A stretch of DNA of 64,000 nucleotides from Clostridia bacterium (GTDB lineage Bacteria > Bacillota > Clostridia > Peptostreptococcales > Anaerovoracaceae), in the NCBI GenBank assembly GCA_902363595.1, contig CABJAP010000012.1, positions 62,001 through 126,000 of the forward strand. Reading direction: 5' to 3'. The notes under the pieces were generated by a model. That model worked only from the letters and a program-made list of their open reading frames with translations. It had not been told where the DNA came from and ran no database searches. Made by a program: the position numbers and the translations under genes. Shown here one piece after another: positions 35,066 through 44,616 of the stretch (position 1 is the first letter of the stretch; every line of letters starts with the position of its first letter).

Positions 35066-36718
35066 ATGGACAAAAACAAAGGACCTGACCTGGTTCTCAA
35101 TAATAGTAAGGTCAAGGCTCAAGATGTAAAGCTTTATACTATGGTATTCATCATGTACAGCTTCTGCTGCGGCGGATGCTTTGGAATCGAAGAAATGATT
35201 CCGGTGGCAGGCCCGGGAATGACGGTACTGCTGCTGATTTTAATCGCGCTCTTTTGGGCGACTCCCCAGGCAATGATTTCCGTGGAACTGGGATCGGCCA
35301 TGCCCTATACCGGGGGTTTCTACAAATGGACCCAGGCCGGTCTGGGCGAATTCTGGGCCTTTGTCGCCGGATGGTGCAGAGTAATCGCCCAGTATGTGGA
35401 GAATTCATCGTATATCATCCTGGGAGTGGGGTATTTAACTACTCTGATCCCCATGTCGGAAGGAACGGCCTTTATCATCAAAGTTGCAATCATCTTATTC
35501 TTTACGGCCATCAACCTGAGAGGCATCAAGGAGGTGGGCTGGGTAAGCACCTTGCTGTCCATGGTCATCATTATCGCCTTTGCCTTTGTAGCTGCTGTGG
35601 GATTTGTCAACTGGGATTCCAACCCGATACAGCCCTTCTACAACGAAGAAGAAGGCTTGTTCTGGGGTATTTCGGGAGCCCTTGCCATCGGAATGTGGAT
35701 GTATTCGGGCTATACCTCGGTTTCCACCCTGGCAGGCGACTGTAAAGACAGAACGGTTGTGCCAAAAGCCCTGCTGATCGGCCTGCCGCTGATTACGCTG
35801 ACTTACCTGCTGCCGACTCTGGCTGGCGTTTCTGCCACTGGAAACTGGCAGGATTGGGGATCGGGCGGCATCAATTATTCCACCGTTGCCGCAATGGCAG
35901 GACCCGTATTCGGAGCCCTCATGGTGGTTGTCGCCATCGTGGGATGTCTCTCCAACTACAATACCTGCATGATTTCTCTTTCAAGAAATTTCTACGCTAT
36001 TGCCGAGGACCGGCTGGCGCCGAAAATTCTGACCAAGGTTAGCAAGAACAAGGGGATTCCCTATGTGACCATCGTTACCATCGCCATCGTATCCATCATC
36101 GGCTGTACCCTGGATTTTTCTACCGTGATCACCATGTCGGTAACGCTGTTTATCGTCGATTATGTGCTAGTCTGCCTGTCCGGTATCGCTCTGAGAAAAA
36201 AGGCCCCTGAAATGGAAAGGCCTTTCAAACTGCCCTTCGGAATAAAGGGTGTGACCCTCATGCTGATGCCTGTGTTTATCGTAGCTTTCATCGCACTGAT
36301 GATTAACGGTGCCGACTACTTTGTGTCAGGCATGGCGGCTGCGGCCATTATCCCGCTGCTATATGTGTACTTTAAGAGAAAGAGCGGAGGCCTGGCTTCC
36401 TTCGGGGCGGACAGCGAGGAAGTGAATCCGCGGACAAAACTGTGTTTCGGAGATTTAAAACGAATCGCGGTTCTCTACGGCGTGCTGGGGATTCTGGGAG
36501 CTATCGCGAGCTTCTTTCTGCCGTTTTATGAAGGCTCCTGGGGCCCGGAATACTATATGGAAACCTACGGACCGGAAAACGCCTTTGCCTTTATTATCGC
36601 TGCCGTAAGAGTGCTCACAGTCGTCTATATCGCGGTAACCTGCATTTTGGCCTATTTGTCGAAGAAGGTAGATCAAAAGCAGACGGAAGAAATAAACAAG
36701 AATGAGAAAGGAGCGTAA
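35066..36718 (+). CDS. APC superfamily amino acid permease (grdE3 cluster)
   Basis: A 550-residue integral membrane protein with about 12-13 hydrophobic segments. The opening segment FGIEEMIPVAGPGMTVLLLI and GGFYKWTQAGLGEFWAF are typical of APC-type amino acid/amine transporters. ATG 35066 follows AGGAGG by six bases. It lies between the activator and grdE3/grdB3 in one sigma-54 transcript, so it very probably imports the substrate reduced by component B copy 3. The paralogue at 59187 is highly similar, suggesting related substrates. Confidence 0.88.
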   Translation: MDKNKGPDLVLNNSKVKAQDVKLYTMVFIMYSFCCGGCFGIEEMIPVAGPGMTVLLLILIALFWATPQAMISVELGSAMPYTGGFYKWTQAGLGEFWAFVAGWCRVIAQYVENSSYIILGVGYLTTLIPMSEGTAFIIKVAIILFFTAINLRGIKEVGWVSTLLSMVIIIAFAFVAAVGFVNWDSNPIQPFYNEEEGLFWGISGALAIGMWMYSGYTSVSTLAGDCKDRTVVPKALLIGLPLITLTYLLPTLAGVSATGNWQDWGSGGINYSTVAAMAGPVFGALMVVVAIVGCLSNYNTCMISLSRNFYAIAEDRLAPKILTKVSKNKGIPYVTIVTIAIVSIIGCTLDFSTVITMSVTLFIVDYVLVCLSGIALRKKAPEMERPFKLPFGIKGVTLMLMPVFIVAFIALMINGADYFVSGMAAAAIIPLLYVYFKRKSGGLASFGADSEEVNPRTKLCFGDLKRIAVLYGVLGILGAIASFFLPFYEGSWGPEYYMETYGPENAFAFIIAAVRVLTVVYIAVTCILAYLSKKVDQKQTEEINKNEKGA

Positions 36719-36723
36719 TCAAT

Positions 36724-37983
36724 ATGAGCGGAATGAAATTAAATCTTGATATCATCCAAATCAAGGACATCTGTTTTGGGGAGAAAAACCATATCACAGA
36801 CGGCACCCTTGTGATCGATAAAAAGGGGCTGATTGAATATCTGGCTGATCCGGTGTTCGCCAAAATCGATATCCAGCTGGCAAAGCCGGGAGATTCGGCG
36901 AGAATCATTCCTGTAAAGGATGTGATCGAGCCGAGAATCAAGGAAGAGAGTGAAACGTCTTTTCCGGGAATCATCGGCGATTTTGGAGACTGCGGCGAGG
37001 GCACGACCAAGGTGCTGCGGGGCTGCTCAGTTGTGAGCACCGGTACTATTGTCGGATTCCAGGAGGGGATCATCGATATGTCCGGCCCGGGGGCCGAATA
37101 TACCCGCTACTCAAAGCTGAACAACGTCGTCCTTGTGATCGATACCATAGAAGGAATCAAGCCGGCTGAACACGAAGCCGCGGTAAGGATAGCAGGACTG
37201 AAAGCAGCCCACTACCTGGCCAAATCCGCTTTGGGAGAGGAAGCGGATTATCAGGAGACTTACCAGCTGGGTCCGGTGAAAGAGGAGCTGCCCAAGGTGG
37301 CGATCATGTACATGATCATGGCCCAGGGGCTGCTCCACGACAATTATGTGTACGGCGTGGACGCAAAAAAACTTCACCCCACCTTGCTTCATCCCAATGA
37401 AGTTTTTGACGGTGCGATCGTAAACGGATGCTGCGTGGTCGCCGGCGATAAATATACCACATACGACCATCAGAATAATTCTCTTGTCCAGGAGTTTTAC
37501 AAACGCCATGGCAAAGAAATCGACTTTCGGGGTCTCATTGCGGTACCCACCTATCCGGGACTTGCGGATAAGAGAAGATGCTGCTCATCGGCAGTGAGAA
37601 TGGCCAGGCTGCTCGGCGTTGACGGGGTGGCTATTCCAGAGGAGGGCGGCGGCAATCCGGAAGCGGATTTGATGATGATCTGCCGCGGCTGTGAAAAAAA
37701 TGACATTAAAACCGTGATGATGCTGGGGCCGGACGGCGTGGAAGAGCCGGTTGCCGATACTGCCCCGGAAGCGGATGCGGTGATCAATGTGGGCGACTGC
37801 AACGAATTCGTGGTCCTGCCTCCCATGGAGCGGATCATCGGAGACCAGAATCAAGTCAAATATATGTCGGGCGGAGCAGAAGAGAGCATCCGGGAAGACG
37901 GCAGTATCCGGGTTTCCCTGTCGATCATCATGGGTTCCGTCATCGGTCAGGGAACCTTGAAAATGAGTTCCTACGTATATTAA
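36724..37983 (+). CDS. Component B alpha/beta proprotein (GrdE-type copy 3)
   Basis: A 419-residue GrdE/GrdG/GrdI-family proprotein. The cleavage region reads VNGCCVVAGDKYTTYDHQNN, so the pyruvoyl-forming residue is Cys237 preceded by a second Cys (copies 1 and 2 have Asn-Cys, copy 4 has Thr-Cys). SVVSTGTIVGFQEGIIDMSGPGAEYTRYS, MAQGLLHDNYVYGVDAKKLHPTLLHPNE and IPEEGGGNPEADLMMICRGC are conserved with copy 4. The sequence groups with copy 4 rather than with the glycine-type copy 2. A dedicated permease precedes it and grdB3 follows after 14 bases. The substrate could be sarcosine, betaine or another N-substituted glycine. Confidence 0.88.
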   Translation: MSGMKLNLDIIQIKDICFGEKNHITDGTLVIDKKGLIEYLADPVFAKIDIQLAKPGDSARIIPVKDVIEPRIKEESETSFPGIIGDFGDCGEGTTKVLRGCSVVSTGTIVGFQEGIIDMSGPGAEYTRYSKLNNVVLVIDTIEGIKPAEHEAAVRIAGLKAAHYLAKSALGEEADYQETYQLGPVKEELPKVAIMYMIMAQGLLHDNYVYGVDAKKLHPTLLHPNEVFDGAIVNGCCVVAGDKYTTYDHQNNSLVQEFYKRHGKEIDFRGLIAVPTYPGLADKRRCCSSAVRMARLLGVDGVAIPEEGGGNPEADLMMICRGCEKNDIKTVMMLGPDGVEEPVADTAPEADAVINVGDCNEFVVLPPMERIIGDQNQVKYMSGGAEESIREDGSIRVSLSIIMGSVIGQGTLKMSSYVY

Positions 37984-37997
37984 GAGGAGGTGTTAAC

Positions 37998-39305
37998 ATG
38001 AGAGTTGTACATTATATCAATCAATTCTTCGGGCAGATCGGGGGAGAGGATATGGCTCATCATCCTCTGGAAGTGAGAAAAGGGCCTTTTGGTCCCGGTC
38101 TGGCGCTCCAGAATCTGCTGGGTGAGGACATCCGGATTACAGCCACAATCGTCTGCGGCGATAATTATTTTGTGGAAAACGCTCAGGCGCTGAAGGATGA
38201 TATCGTTAAAATATTAAAGGAAGAAGAGGCGGATTTGCTGATCGCGGGCCCGGCCTTTAACGCCGGAAGATATGGAATGGCCTGCGGCGAAGTCTGCAAA
38301 ATCGCCTGCGAAGAGCTGGGACTCAACGCCGTATCCGGTATGTATGAGGAGAATCCGGGGATGGAGCTGTTTCGGAAATATGCTTATATCCTGCCCACAG
38401 GCAATTCTGCCAGAAACATGAAGGATGCTCTGGCGGCCATCCGCGATTTTGTAAAGAAGATCGACTCCGGTGCGGAAATCAAAGGGCCGGAAGAGGAAGG
38501 CTATGTGCAGAGAGGAATCCGCAAGAACTACTTTGAAGAAAAGACGGGAGCTGAGCGCTGTCTGGACATGCTGCTCAAGAAGATCAAAGGCGAAGAATAT
38601 CAAACCGAGCTGCCCATGCCCATCTTTGAAAAGGTGGTACCAAGCCCAGCCATCAAGGATATGAGCAAGGCGAAAATCATCGTCATGACTTCCGGGGGCA
38701 TGGTGCCTCTTGGCAATCCGGATCATCTGGAAGCGTGCAACTGTACGAAATTCAAACGATACAGCTATGAAGAGAGCTACGGCGGCAAAGGCGCTACCAA
38801 AGGTAAGGTGGTCCACGGCGGATATGACCCCGTTTATGGGGATGAGGACGGAAACCGAATCCTGCCAGTGGATATGCTGGCGGAGCTGGAGAAGGAAGGC
38901 CGGATCGGCGAACTGTGTGATTTCACGTATGTGACTGTGGGCAACGGCATGGGCACGGACCAGGCAGCCCAATTCGGCGATGCCATCGCCGAGGAATTAA
39001 AGCGTGAAGAGATTCAGGGCGCGATCTTAACCTCCACCTGAGGGACCTGTACTCGTTGCGGCGCAACGATCGTAAAGCATATTGACGCTGCGGGAATCCC
39101 CATTGTGCACGTATGTACAGTAACACCCATTTCCATCTCAGTGGGAGCAAACCGGGTCGTTCCCGGCGTATCTATCCCCCATCCGGTGGGAAGGCCGGAT
39201 CTGCCTCCGGAAGAAGAGAAAGCTTATCGGAAGAAGATGATGGAAACCGCGCTGAGAGCGCTGGAAACGGAAATAACGGAGCAGACCGTATTTCCGGTAA
39301 AATAG
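37998..39305 (+). CDS. Component B gamma subunit, selenoprotein (GrdB-type copy 3)
   Basis: A 435-residue selenoprotein read through TGA 39039-39041 (Sec348) in TST-U-GTCTRCGATIVKHIDAAG, with the full U-x-x-C-x-x-C motif. The N-terminus VVHYINQFFGQIGGEDMAHH and the block GPAFNAGRYGMACGEVCK are family standard. DHLEACNCTKFKRYS replaces the DHIESSSASKFG of the glycine form, a difference shared with copy 4. The frame continues after Sec to TAG 39305. GAGGAGG lies eight bases before the ATG. Confidence 0.9.
39053..39069 (+). promoter_or_regulatory. Putative SECIS hairpin of grdB-type copy 3
   Basis: The stem TCGTTGC/GCAACGA with loop GGC starts 11 bases after the TGA. Confidence 0.6.
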
Positions 39306-39334
39306 ATTGAAATTTAAATTTTGATAGTTCTCCT

Positions 39335-39370
39335 AAAGGCCGTCTGGCACTTCCGTGCAGACGGCCTTTA
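39335..39370 (+). terminator. Terminator after grdB-type copy 3
   Basis: AAAGGCCGTCTG and CAGACGGCCTTT enclose a loop of about 11 bases; only a weak T run follows (TTTAAAG). Confidence 0.65.
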
Positions 39371-39502
39371 AAGTGTCTGAATTCTTATAAATTCTGCATT
39401 TTTCGATAGAGACCCTCCTTTCTGGAGCGCGTCCGGTAAACCCCTTCTTTTTTCGCATTTCAGGCGCCACAGATTTTCGGAAAAAAATAAACGAAATTTA
39501 AA

Positions 39503-39610
39503 TTATTTACGCAGTTTCCAACAGCCAAGCACCTTCAAATTCGCAATGAGGCCGCGCGGGCCGCAAGTTGATGTGATCCAGCCCCGCAAACCCACAACTT
39601 TGCGTAAAAA
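39503..39610 (+). repeat. Terminal-inverted-repeat element, copy B
   Basis: A degenerate copy bounded by TTTACGCA (39506) and TGCGTAAA (39601). Internal matches to copy A are TTTCCAAC, CCAAGC and CCCCGCAAACCCACAAC. With copy A it brackets the activator-permease-grdE3-grdB3 module. Confidence 0.6.
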
Positions 39611-39670
39611 GCGAAAAGCTTCAGCAAAATTTTCCGATCTGGCGAAATCCTTTTACGGGGCCTTCTCCTT

Positions 39671-39697
39671 CCGCCCCCGCAACCCCATAACTTTGCG
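39671..39697 (+). repeat. Right-half relic of the terminal-inverted-repeat element (copy E)
   Basis: CCCGCAACCCCATAACTTTG followed by CGAAA resembles the right end of copies A-C. It runs directly into a terminator. Confidence 0.45.
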
Positions 39698-39736
39698 AAA
39701 AAAGGGGCTGATCAATGCGATCAGCCCCTTTTTTCA
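39698..39736 (+). terminator. Strong symmetrical terminator upstream of the acyl-CoA dehydrogenase operon
   Basis: The perfect 16-bp arms AAAAAAGGGGCTGATC and GATCAGCCCCTTTTTT around AATGC can act on both strands. Confidence 0.85.
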
Positions 39737-39757
39737 GTTGCTTTTAGACAACGAATC

Positions 39758-39794
39758 GTTGCCCTGCGGCAACCCTGCGTTGCCATATGGCAAC
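39758..39794 (+). promoter_or_regulatory. Upstream activator element D, copy 1 (two GTTGCC-N4-GGCAAC dyads)
   Basis: GTTGCC-CTGC-GGCAAC at 39758-39773 and GTTGCC-ATAT-GGCAAC at 39779-39794 are spaced 21 bp start to start. They are 132 and 111 bp before the sigma-54 core at 39890. The same paired dyad is found at 50762-50796 upstream of the minus-strand ammonia-lyase-like gene. Confidence 0.72.
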
Positions 39795-39889
39795 GATTAA
39801 ATCGGAAAATTGAAAAAATACTGAATGTTGCGACGGTGAGGGCGCTTGAAAATAGGGGGTTGCAAAAAAGAAACGCTTATCTGGCCATG

Positions 39890-39904
39890 TGGTATGAGAC
39901 TTGC
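39890..39904 (+). promoter_or_regulatory. Sigma-54 promoter of the permease-acyl-CoA dehydrogenase operon
   Basis: TGGTATGAGACTTGC keeps the GG/GC spacing but has T in place of C after GG. It lies about 100 bases before the permease start. Confidence 0.7.
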
Positions 39905-40006
39905 GACTATATATAGTCAGTCAAATCTTCCACTGTATTCAACCTTGCGGCGCCGGAATGGAATGGTGGATATAGTACAGTTTCTTAAACGAAAGGAGTA
40001 GTAATT

Positions 40007-41677
40007 ATGAGTAATCAACAAACAGGCGGGCTAAAAGAACATCCCGTAACCCTGCGCGCAGCTGTTATGATGATGTACTGTTTGGTAGCCGCCGGTGCTT
40101 TTGGTATCGAAGAAATGATACCGGACGCAGGCCCGGGAATTACGATTATCGTATTATGTGTACTGCCGTTTATATGGGCAGCGCCGCAGGCTCTTTGTTC
40201 GGCGGAGCTTGGTTCGGCCATTACCGATGTCGGCGGATTTTACAAATGGATCCAGAGAGGTCTGGGAGAATTCTGGGGATTCCAGGGCTGCTGGTGCAGA
40301 ACCTTATCCTGCTATGTGGATAATACCCTCTACATCGTGCTTGCCGGATCCTATACCCAAATGCTGATCCCCAGCATGACCGATACAGGCAAGTTTATCT
40401 TAATGACAGCACTTATTGCCGTATTTACCGTAATCAATCTATTGGGTATCAAAGAAGTGGGTATGATCAGCACGATTTTTTCAGTAATCATATTCATCGT
40501 TTTCGCCGCTGTGACGGTAATCGGGTTCTGCAACTGGAACTATAACCCTGTTGAGCCGCTTTACAACAGTGACGACTATTCGCTGGTAGGTTCCATCGGC
40601 GCCTGCCTTGCCACCGGCATGTGGATGTATTCCGGTTACACTTCCATGTCAACACTGTCCACAGAATGTAAAGACAAGAGCGTTATTCCAAGAGGGCTGA
40701 TGATCGTAATGCCGATTATCGCATTATCCTATATACTGCCTACCATCGCAGGGCTTGCTTCTGTGGGACACTGGCAGGATTGGACCTTTGAAGGCGGAAT
40801 TTCCTTCGGCCACGTTCTCGCGCTGGCAGGATCTTGGGGGCTTCCGGTTTTCGTAATCGCTGCAGTTTTCTCAAACCTTGCGATTTTCAACACCCAGATC
40901 ATTTCCGTATCAAGAGGATTCTTTGGAATGGCCGTTGATAACCTGGCTCCAAAAGCTTTAATGAAGCTGAGCAAGAATAGACGGATCCCGTACATTGGCG
41001 TTCTTTCCTTATCCGTCGTTGCCTTTTGTCTGTGCAATTTTGACTTTTCCGTGCTGGTAACCATCGACGTAACCTTATTGATGGTCGACTATGTGCTGGT
41101 ATTCATCTCAACAGCAAGACTGAGACGGACAGAGCCGGATATGCCAAGACCCTTCCGCATTCCGGGCGGAGACACCTTTGTAAAGATTTTAGTGGCTCCG
41201 GGAATCCTCATCGCAGTAGCGGCGCTGTTCTTAAACGGTGCGGATTACTTCCTGGGAGGAATGGTCGGATTAATGTCGTCCCCCATCTTATATGTGATCT
41301 GGAAACGGATGTATGGAGGGCTTTATAAGATCGATCCGGTAAAATATCCGATAAACCCAAGGACCAAGCTGGCAGTAGGCGACCTGCATAGAATCGCAAT
41401 CATCCTGGCAATCTTCGGAGTTATCGGCCTGATCGGATCCATGTGGTGGTTCGGCTTTTACGAGGTTGACTGGGAGTCCTACTACCTGGACACTTATGGC
41501 TACTTGAAGTTTATGGGAAGCACAGGCGAGGAGATTATCCACTGGATTTACACGACCATGAAGTGGTTATCCATCCTGTATCTGGCTGCGACGGTCGTGC
41601 TGGAAATCGTAGCTGCCAAGATCGATCCCAGGAGCAACCCCCAAAAGCTGGATAAGGATGCAAAGATAAGCAGCTAA
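40007..41677 (+). CDS. APC superfamily amino acid permease (acyl-CoA dehydrogenase cluster)
   Basis: A 556-residue membrane protein, related to but clearly distinct from the permeases at 35066 and 59187 (FGIEEMIPDAGPGITIIVL; GGFYKWIQRGLGEFWGF). About 12 hydrophobic segments. GAAAGGAG precedes the ATG. It is first in the operon with acyl-CoA dehydrogenase, Etf and CoA-transferases, so it should import the acid that is activated to a CoA ester. An APC carrier rather than a betaine (BCCT) carrier argues for an amino acid substrate. Confidence 0.88.
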   Translation: MSNQQTGGLKEHPVTLRAAVMMMYCLVAAGAFGIEEMIPDAGPGITIIVLCVLPFIWAAPQALCSAELGSAITDVGGFYKWIQRGLGEFWGFQGCWCRTLSCYVDNTLYIVLAGSYTQMLIPSMTDTGKFILMTALIAVFTVINLLGIKEVGMISTIFSVIIFIVFAAVTVIGFCNWNYNPVEPLYNSDDYSLVGSIGACLATGMWMYSGYTSMSTLSTECKDKSVIPRGLMIVMPIIALSYILPTIAGLASVGHWQDWTFEGGISFGHVLALAGSWGLPVFVIAAVFSNLAIFNTQIISVSRGFFGMAVDNLAPKALMKLSKNRRIPYIGVLSLSVVAFCLCNFDFSVLVTIDVTLLMVDYVLVFISTARLRRTEPDMPRPFRIPGGDTFVKILVAPGILIAVAALFLNGADYFLGGMVGLMSSPILYVIWKRMYGGLYKIDPVKYPINPRTKLAVGDLHRIAIILAIFGVIGLIGSMWWFGFYEVDWESYYLDTYGYLKFMGSTGEEIIHWIYTTMKWLSILYLAATVVLEIVAAKIDPRSNPQKLDKDAKISS

Positions 41678-41704
41678 CTTGTTGACGAATAAAGGAGGAG
41701 TAAC

Positions 41705-42853
41705 ATGAAATTTGAATTTACAGAAGAACAAAACCTGTTAAGAACGGCATTTGTAGAATTTGTTAAGGAAGAAGTGGCACCCAATGCGGCCAAGTGGGAT
41801 GAAGAAGATTACACACCAGTGGAACTGATGCCCAAGATGGGTGAAATGGGGATCCTGGGGGTCTTCGTTCCCGAAGCCTACGGCGGAGTCGGCCTGGGCC
41901 ACACTGAGCGGGTAATGGCTCTGGAAGAGATCGCCAGATACTCAGCGGGCCTGGCGATGATGGTCTTTACCCATCAGCTGGGAATGGCGGCAATCCTCGA
42001 CTTTGGCACGGAGGATCAGAAACAAGCTTATCTTCCGGAGATGTGCGCAGGCACAAAGATCTGCGGGCTTGCGGTAACGGAGCCGGGAGGCGGATCGGAC
42101 GTGGCCGGGCAGAAAACCACGGCCCAGCTGGCGGATGGCCAGTGGGTGGTAAACGGAAGAAAATGCTTCATAACCAACTCTCACATTGCCGATACAACCG
42201 TCATTACCTGTAAGACCGGGGAAGATGACAGAGGCCGGGCCACCTTTTCTGCCATTGCCATTGATAAGGGCACGGAAGGCTTTGCGCCGGGCAGACATGA
42301 AAACAAATTGGGCCTCCGGGGGTCGGTGACCGGCGAGCTGATTATGAACAACGTGAAAGTGCCGGAAGGAAACCTCATTGGAGATGTGGGCAAGGGAACG
42401 CCCATTGCCATGAAAGAAATCGGAGAAGTGGGAAGAGCCAGCATGACAGCCATTGCAGTTGGTTTATTAAGAGCTTGTCTGGAAGACGGTGTAAAATTTG
42501 CCAATGAGCGGATCGTTTACGGCAAGCCCATCGCCAAGCTGCAGGCAATCCAGTTCCATGTTGCCGAAAACAGAGTGGCCTACGAAGCTGCCAGATTGAT
42601 GCTCTACAGAGCGGCGGCGGTAAAGGATGAAGGAAAACCGGCAACCATTGAATTTGGCATGGCCAAATATTTTGCCACCGATAAAGCAGCGGAGGCAGCC
42701 AGAAGAACCATCGAGCTCATGGGCGGATACGGCGTTGTCAACGAATATGCAGCAGGAAGATATTTGAGAGACGCCATGGCCTGCATTTCCTCAGGCGGAA
42801 CAAGTGAAATTCAGAAAATCATCATTGCGGGAGACACCTTAAAGAAATTCTAG
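41705..42853 (+). CDS. Acyl-CoA dehydrogenase family enzyme, probable enoyl-CoA reductase
   Basis: A 382-residue flavoprotein with the FAD/substrate motif LAVTEPGGGSDVAGQKTTA and the C-terminal helix GGYGVVNEYAAGRYLRDAMACISSGGTSEIQKIIIAG. The position that holds the catalytic Glu in most short-chain dehydrogenases (EGTSEIQ) is Gly here (GGTSEIQ). This resembles reductive members such as crotonobetainyl-CoA reductase, though the base could sit elsewhere. Together with the adjacent EtfBA it probably reduces an enoyl-CoA as electron sink. AAAGGAGGAG precedes the ATG. Confidence 0.85.
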   Translation: MKFEFTEEQNLLRTAFVEFVKEEVAPNAAKWDEEDYTPVELMPKMGEMGILGVFVPEAYGGVGLGHTERVMALEEIARYSAGLAMMVFTHQLGMAAILDFGTEDQKQAYLPEMCAGTKICGLAVTEPGGGSDVAGQKTTAQLADGQWVVNGRKCFITNSHIADTTVITCKTGEDDRGRATFSAIAIDKGTEGFAPGRHENKLGLRGSVTGELIMNNVKVPEGNLIGDVGKGTPIAMKEIGEVGRASMTAIAVGLLRACLEDGVKFANERIVYGKPIAKLQAIQFHVAENRVAYEAARLMLYRAAAVKDEGKPATIEFGMAKYFATDKAAEAARRTIELMGGYGVVNEYAAGRYLRDAMACISSGGTSEIQKIIIAGDTLKKF

Positions 42854-42862
42854 GAGAATCAC

Positions 42863-43693
42863 ATGAATATTTTAGTTTGCATAAAACCGGTGCCAGATCC
42901 GGAAAAGTACGGGCAATTAAAACTTGACGAAAAAACCAAACGGCTTGTGAGAGAAGGGATCCCCACGGTCATCAATCCATCGGACAAACATGCCCTGGAG
43001 GAAGCCATCACTCTGCGGGACTCTCTAGGTGGCAAGGTGGCGGTTCTCACCATGGCGCCCCAATTCAGCAAGGACAAATTAATGGAAGCTCTGGCAATGG
43101 GCGCCGACTGCGCCTATCTGGTATCGGACAAAGCCTTTGGAGGCGCGGATACATATGCCACATCCTATGTGCTGGCACAAGCGATCAAAAAGATTTCCCT
43201 GGAAATGGACCCGGAAAAAGACTTTGCCTTTGATCTGGTGCTGGCAGGCAACGAAAGCGCTGACGGGGCTACCGCCCATGTTCCGGCGCAAACCGCGGAG
43301 TGGCTCAATCTGCCCCATTTATGTAAGGTCAGCAAACTGGAGCTGCAAGATGAAACCGCAAAGAACCTGCGGGCATGGAAAAAAATCGATCAGGGCGAAG
43401 CCGTTTTTCAGATTGACGGACCGTGTGTGATCGCAGTCAGTTCGGAGATCAACCGGCCGAGGCTGATCAATGCCATGGGCATTATTAAAGCGAAGAAAAA
43501 GCCGCTGACCATATGGAACAATGACGATCTTTGCTTAGATGAAAAAAAGATTGGTTTGACAGGCTCGCCCACTCAGCCGGGCGAGCTGATTACTCCCGAT
43601 CTGAGGAGGGCCGCTGTCAGCTTGGGAAGCGAAGCAGATAAAGCAGCCGAAGAGATTGTAAAAATCATGAAAAAGGCGGGTGTGTTGGAATGA
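42863..43693 (+). CDS. etfB: Electron transfer flavoprotein beta subunit
   Basis: A 276-residue EtfB/FixA-family protein. NILVCIKPVPDPEKYGQLKLDE at the N-terminus and INPSDKHALEEAITLRDSLGGKVAVLTM, which bounds the nucleotide site, are typical. It transfers electrons between the acyl-CoA dehydrogenase nine bases upstream and an NADH- or ferredoxin-linked donor; whether it bifurcates cannot be settled by eye. It overlaps etfA by four bases (ATGA). Confidence 0.88.
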   Translation: MNILVCIKPVPDPEKYGQLKLDEKTKRLVREGIPTVINPSDKHALEEAITLRDSLGGKVAVLTMAPQFSKDKLMEALAMGADCAYLVSDKAFGGADTYATSYVLAQAIKKISLEMDPEKDFAFDLVLAGNESADGATAHVPAQTAEWLNLPHLCKVSKLELQDETAKNLRAWKKIDQGEAVFQIDGPCVIAVSSEINRPRLINAMGIIKAKKKPLTIWNNDDLCLDEKKIGLTGSPTQPGELITPDLRRAAVSLGSEADKAAEEIVKIMKKAGVLE

Positions 43694-44601
43694 AAAAAAG
43701 CGATATTAAAAAAGTAATGGTATACGATCAGGGTCCAGCGGATCAGCCACATCCGGCCTTCTGGCAGAACATGGCCCACCTGCAAAAGCTGCTTTTGGGG
43801 GAAACGGTGGAATTCATAAGACTCTGCTGCCCCTGCGAGAACCCGCAGCAGGCGGTTTTGTCCATAGAACCGGTTATAAAGGAAGAAAAGCCCGATCTGC
43901 TTGTCATCCCAGCCACGCCTTTGGGCGAGGAAGCGGCGCCTTCTCTGGGTATCCGGCTGAACACTGGCGTAGCGGCTCACTGTGCGGATATCGTCATCAA
44001 TGGGCAGGGCCGGATCGCATATATGGTACCGGCTTTCGGCGGCAAGGTCATAGGGGAGATTTTCATACCGGGCAGCCGTCCTGCCATTGCAACGGTAAAA
44101 CCGGGCGTATTTCCCTATACGGAAAAGGATACGGCTGCGTACCGGGATATCCTTTGCACGTGCGTTCCTGAGGACCGCTGTTCTGTACGCATTACAGATA
44201 TAAAAGAAATTCACAACCAGCAAAGCTCCATTGAAAAAGCCAGGCTCATCTTCTGCGGCGGATTCGGTATCGGTTCTGCTGAAAACTGGAAAAAGCTAGA
44301 GGACCTGGCGCAAAGGACGGGAGGCGGGGCAGGCTGCACAAGGCCTGTGGTCGATATGGGCTGGGGACCGGATGAATACCAAATGATCGGAACCAGCGGT
44401 AAAACCGTAAGGCCGAAGGTCTATATCGGGTTTGGCATATCCGGAGCGGCCCACCATCTTTGCGGCATCAAGGACGCGGACATCATCATCAGTATCAACA
44501 ATGACAAAGACGCGGAAGTATTCATGGCTTCTGATTACATAGCTGCGCTGGATGCGGGCGAAATGATCGACTGCCTGGCGGAAAAGCTGCAGCAGCGCTA
44601 G
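43690..44601 (+). CDS. etfA: Electron transfer flavoprotein alpha subunit
   Basis: A 303-residue EtfA/FixB-family protein. The C-terminal FAD-binding half is clear: GAGCTRPVVDMGWGPDEYQMIG, VYIGFGISGAAHHLCGIKDADIIISINNDKDAEVF. It has no N-terminal ferredoxin domain and is shorter than typical EtfA. Its start overlaps etfB. It forms the electron-transfer heterodimer serving the acyl-CoA dehydrogenase in this operon. Confidence 0.88.
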   Translation: MKKSDIKKVMVYDQGPADQPHPAFWQNMAHLQKLLLGETVEFIRLCCPCENPQQAVLSIEPVIKEEKPDLLVIPATPLGEEAAPSLGIRLNTGVAAHCADIVINGQGRIAYMVPAFGGKVIGEIFIPGSRPAIATVKPGVFPYTEKDTAAYRDILCTCVPEDRCSVRITDIKEIHNQQSSIEKARLIFCGGFGIGSAENWKKLEDLAQRTGGGAGCTRPVVDMGWGPDEYQMIGTSGKTVRPKVYIGFGISGAAHHLCGIKDADIIISINNDKDAEVFMASDYIAALDAGEMIDCLAEKLQQR

Positions 44602-44616
44602 AAAGGAGCAATACAT

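Noticed and set aside
39758..39794. Repeated GTTGCC-N4-GGCAAC units as a CRISPR-like array
   Set aside because: Only two short dyads per site, no spacers of regular length and no cas genes; their place before sigma-54 promoters explains them better.
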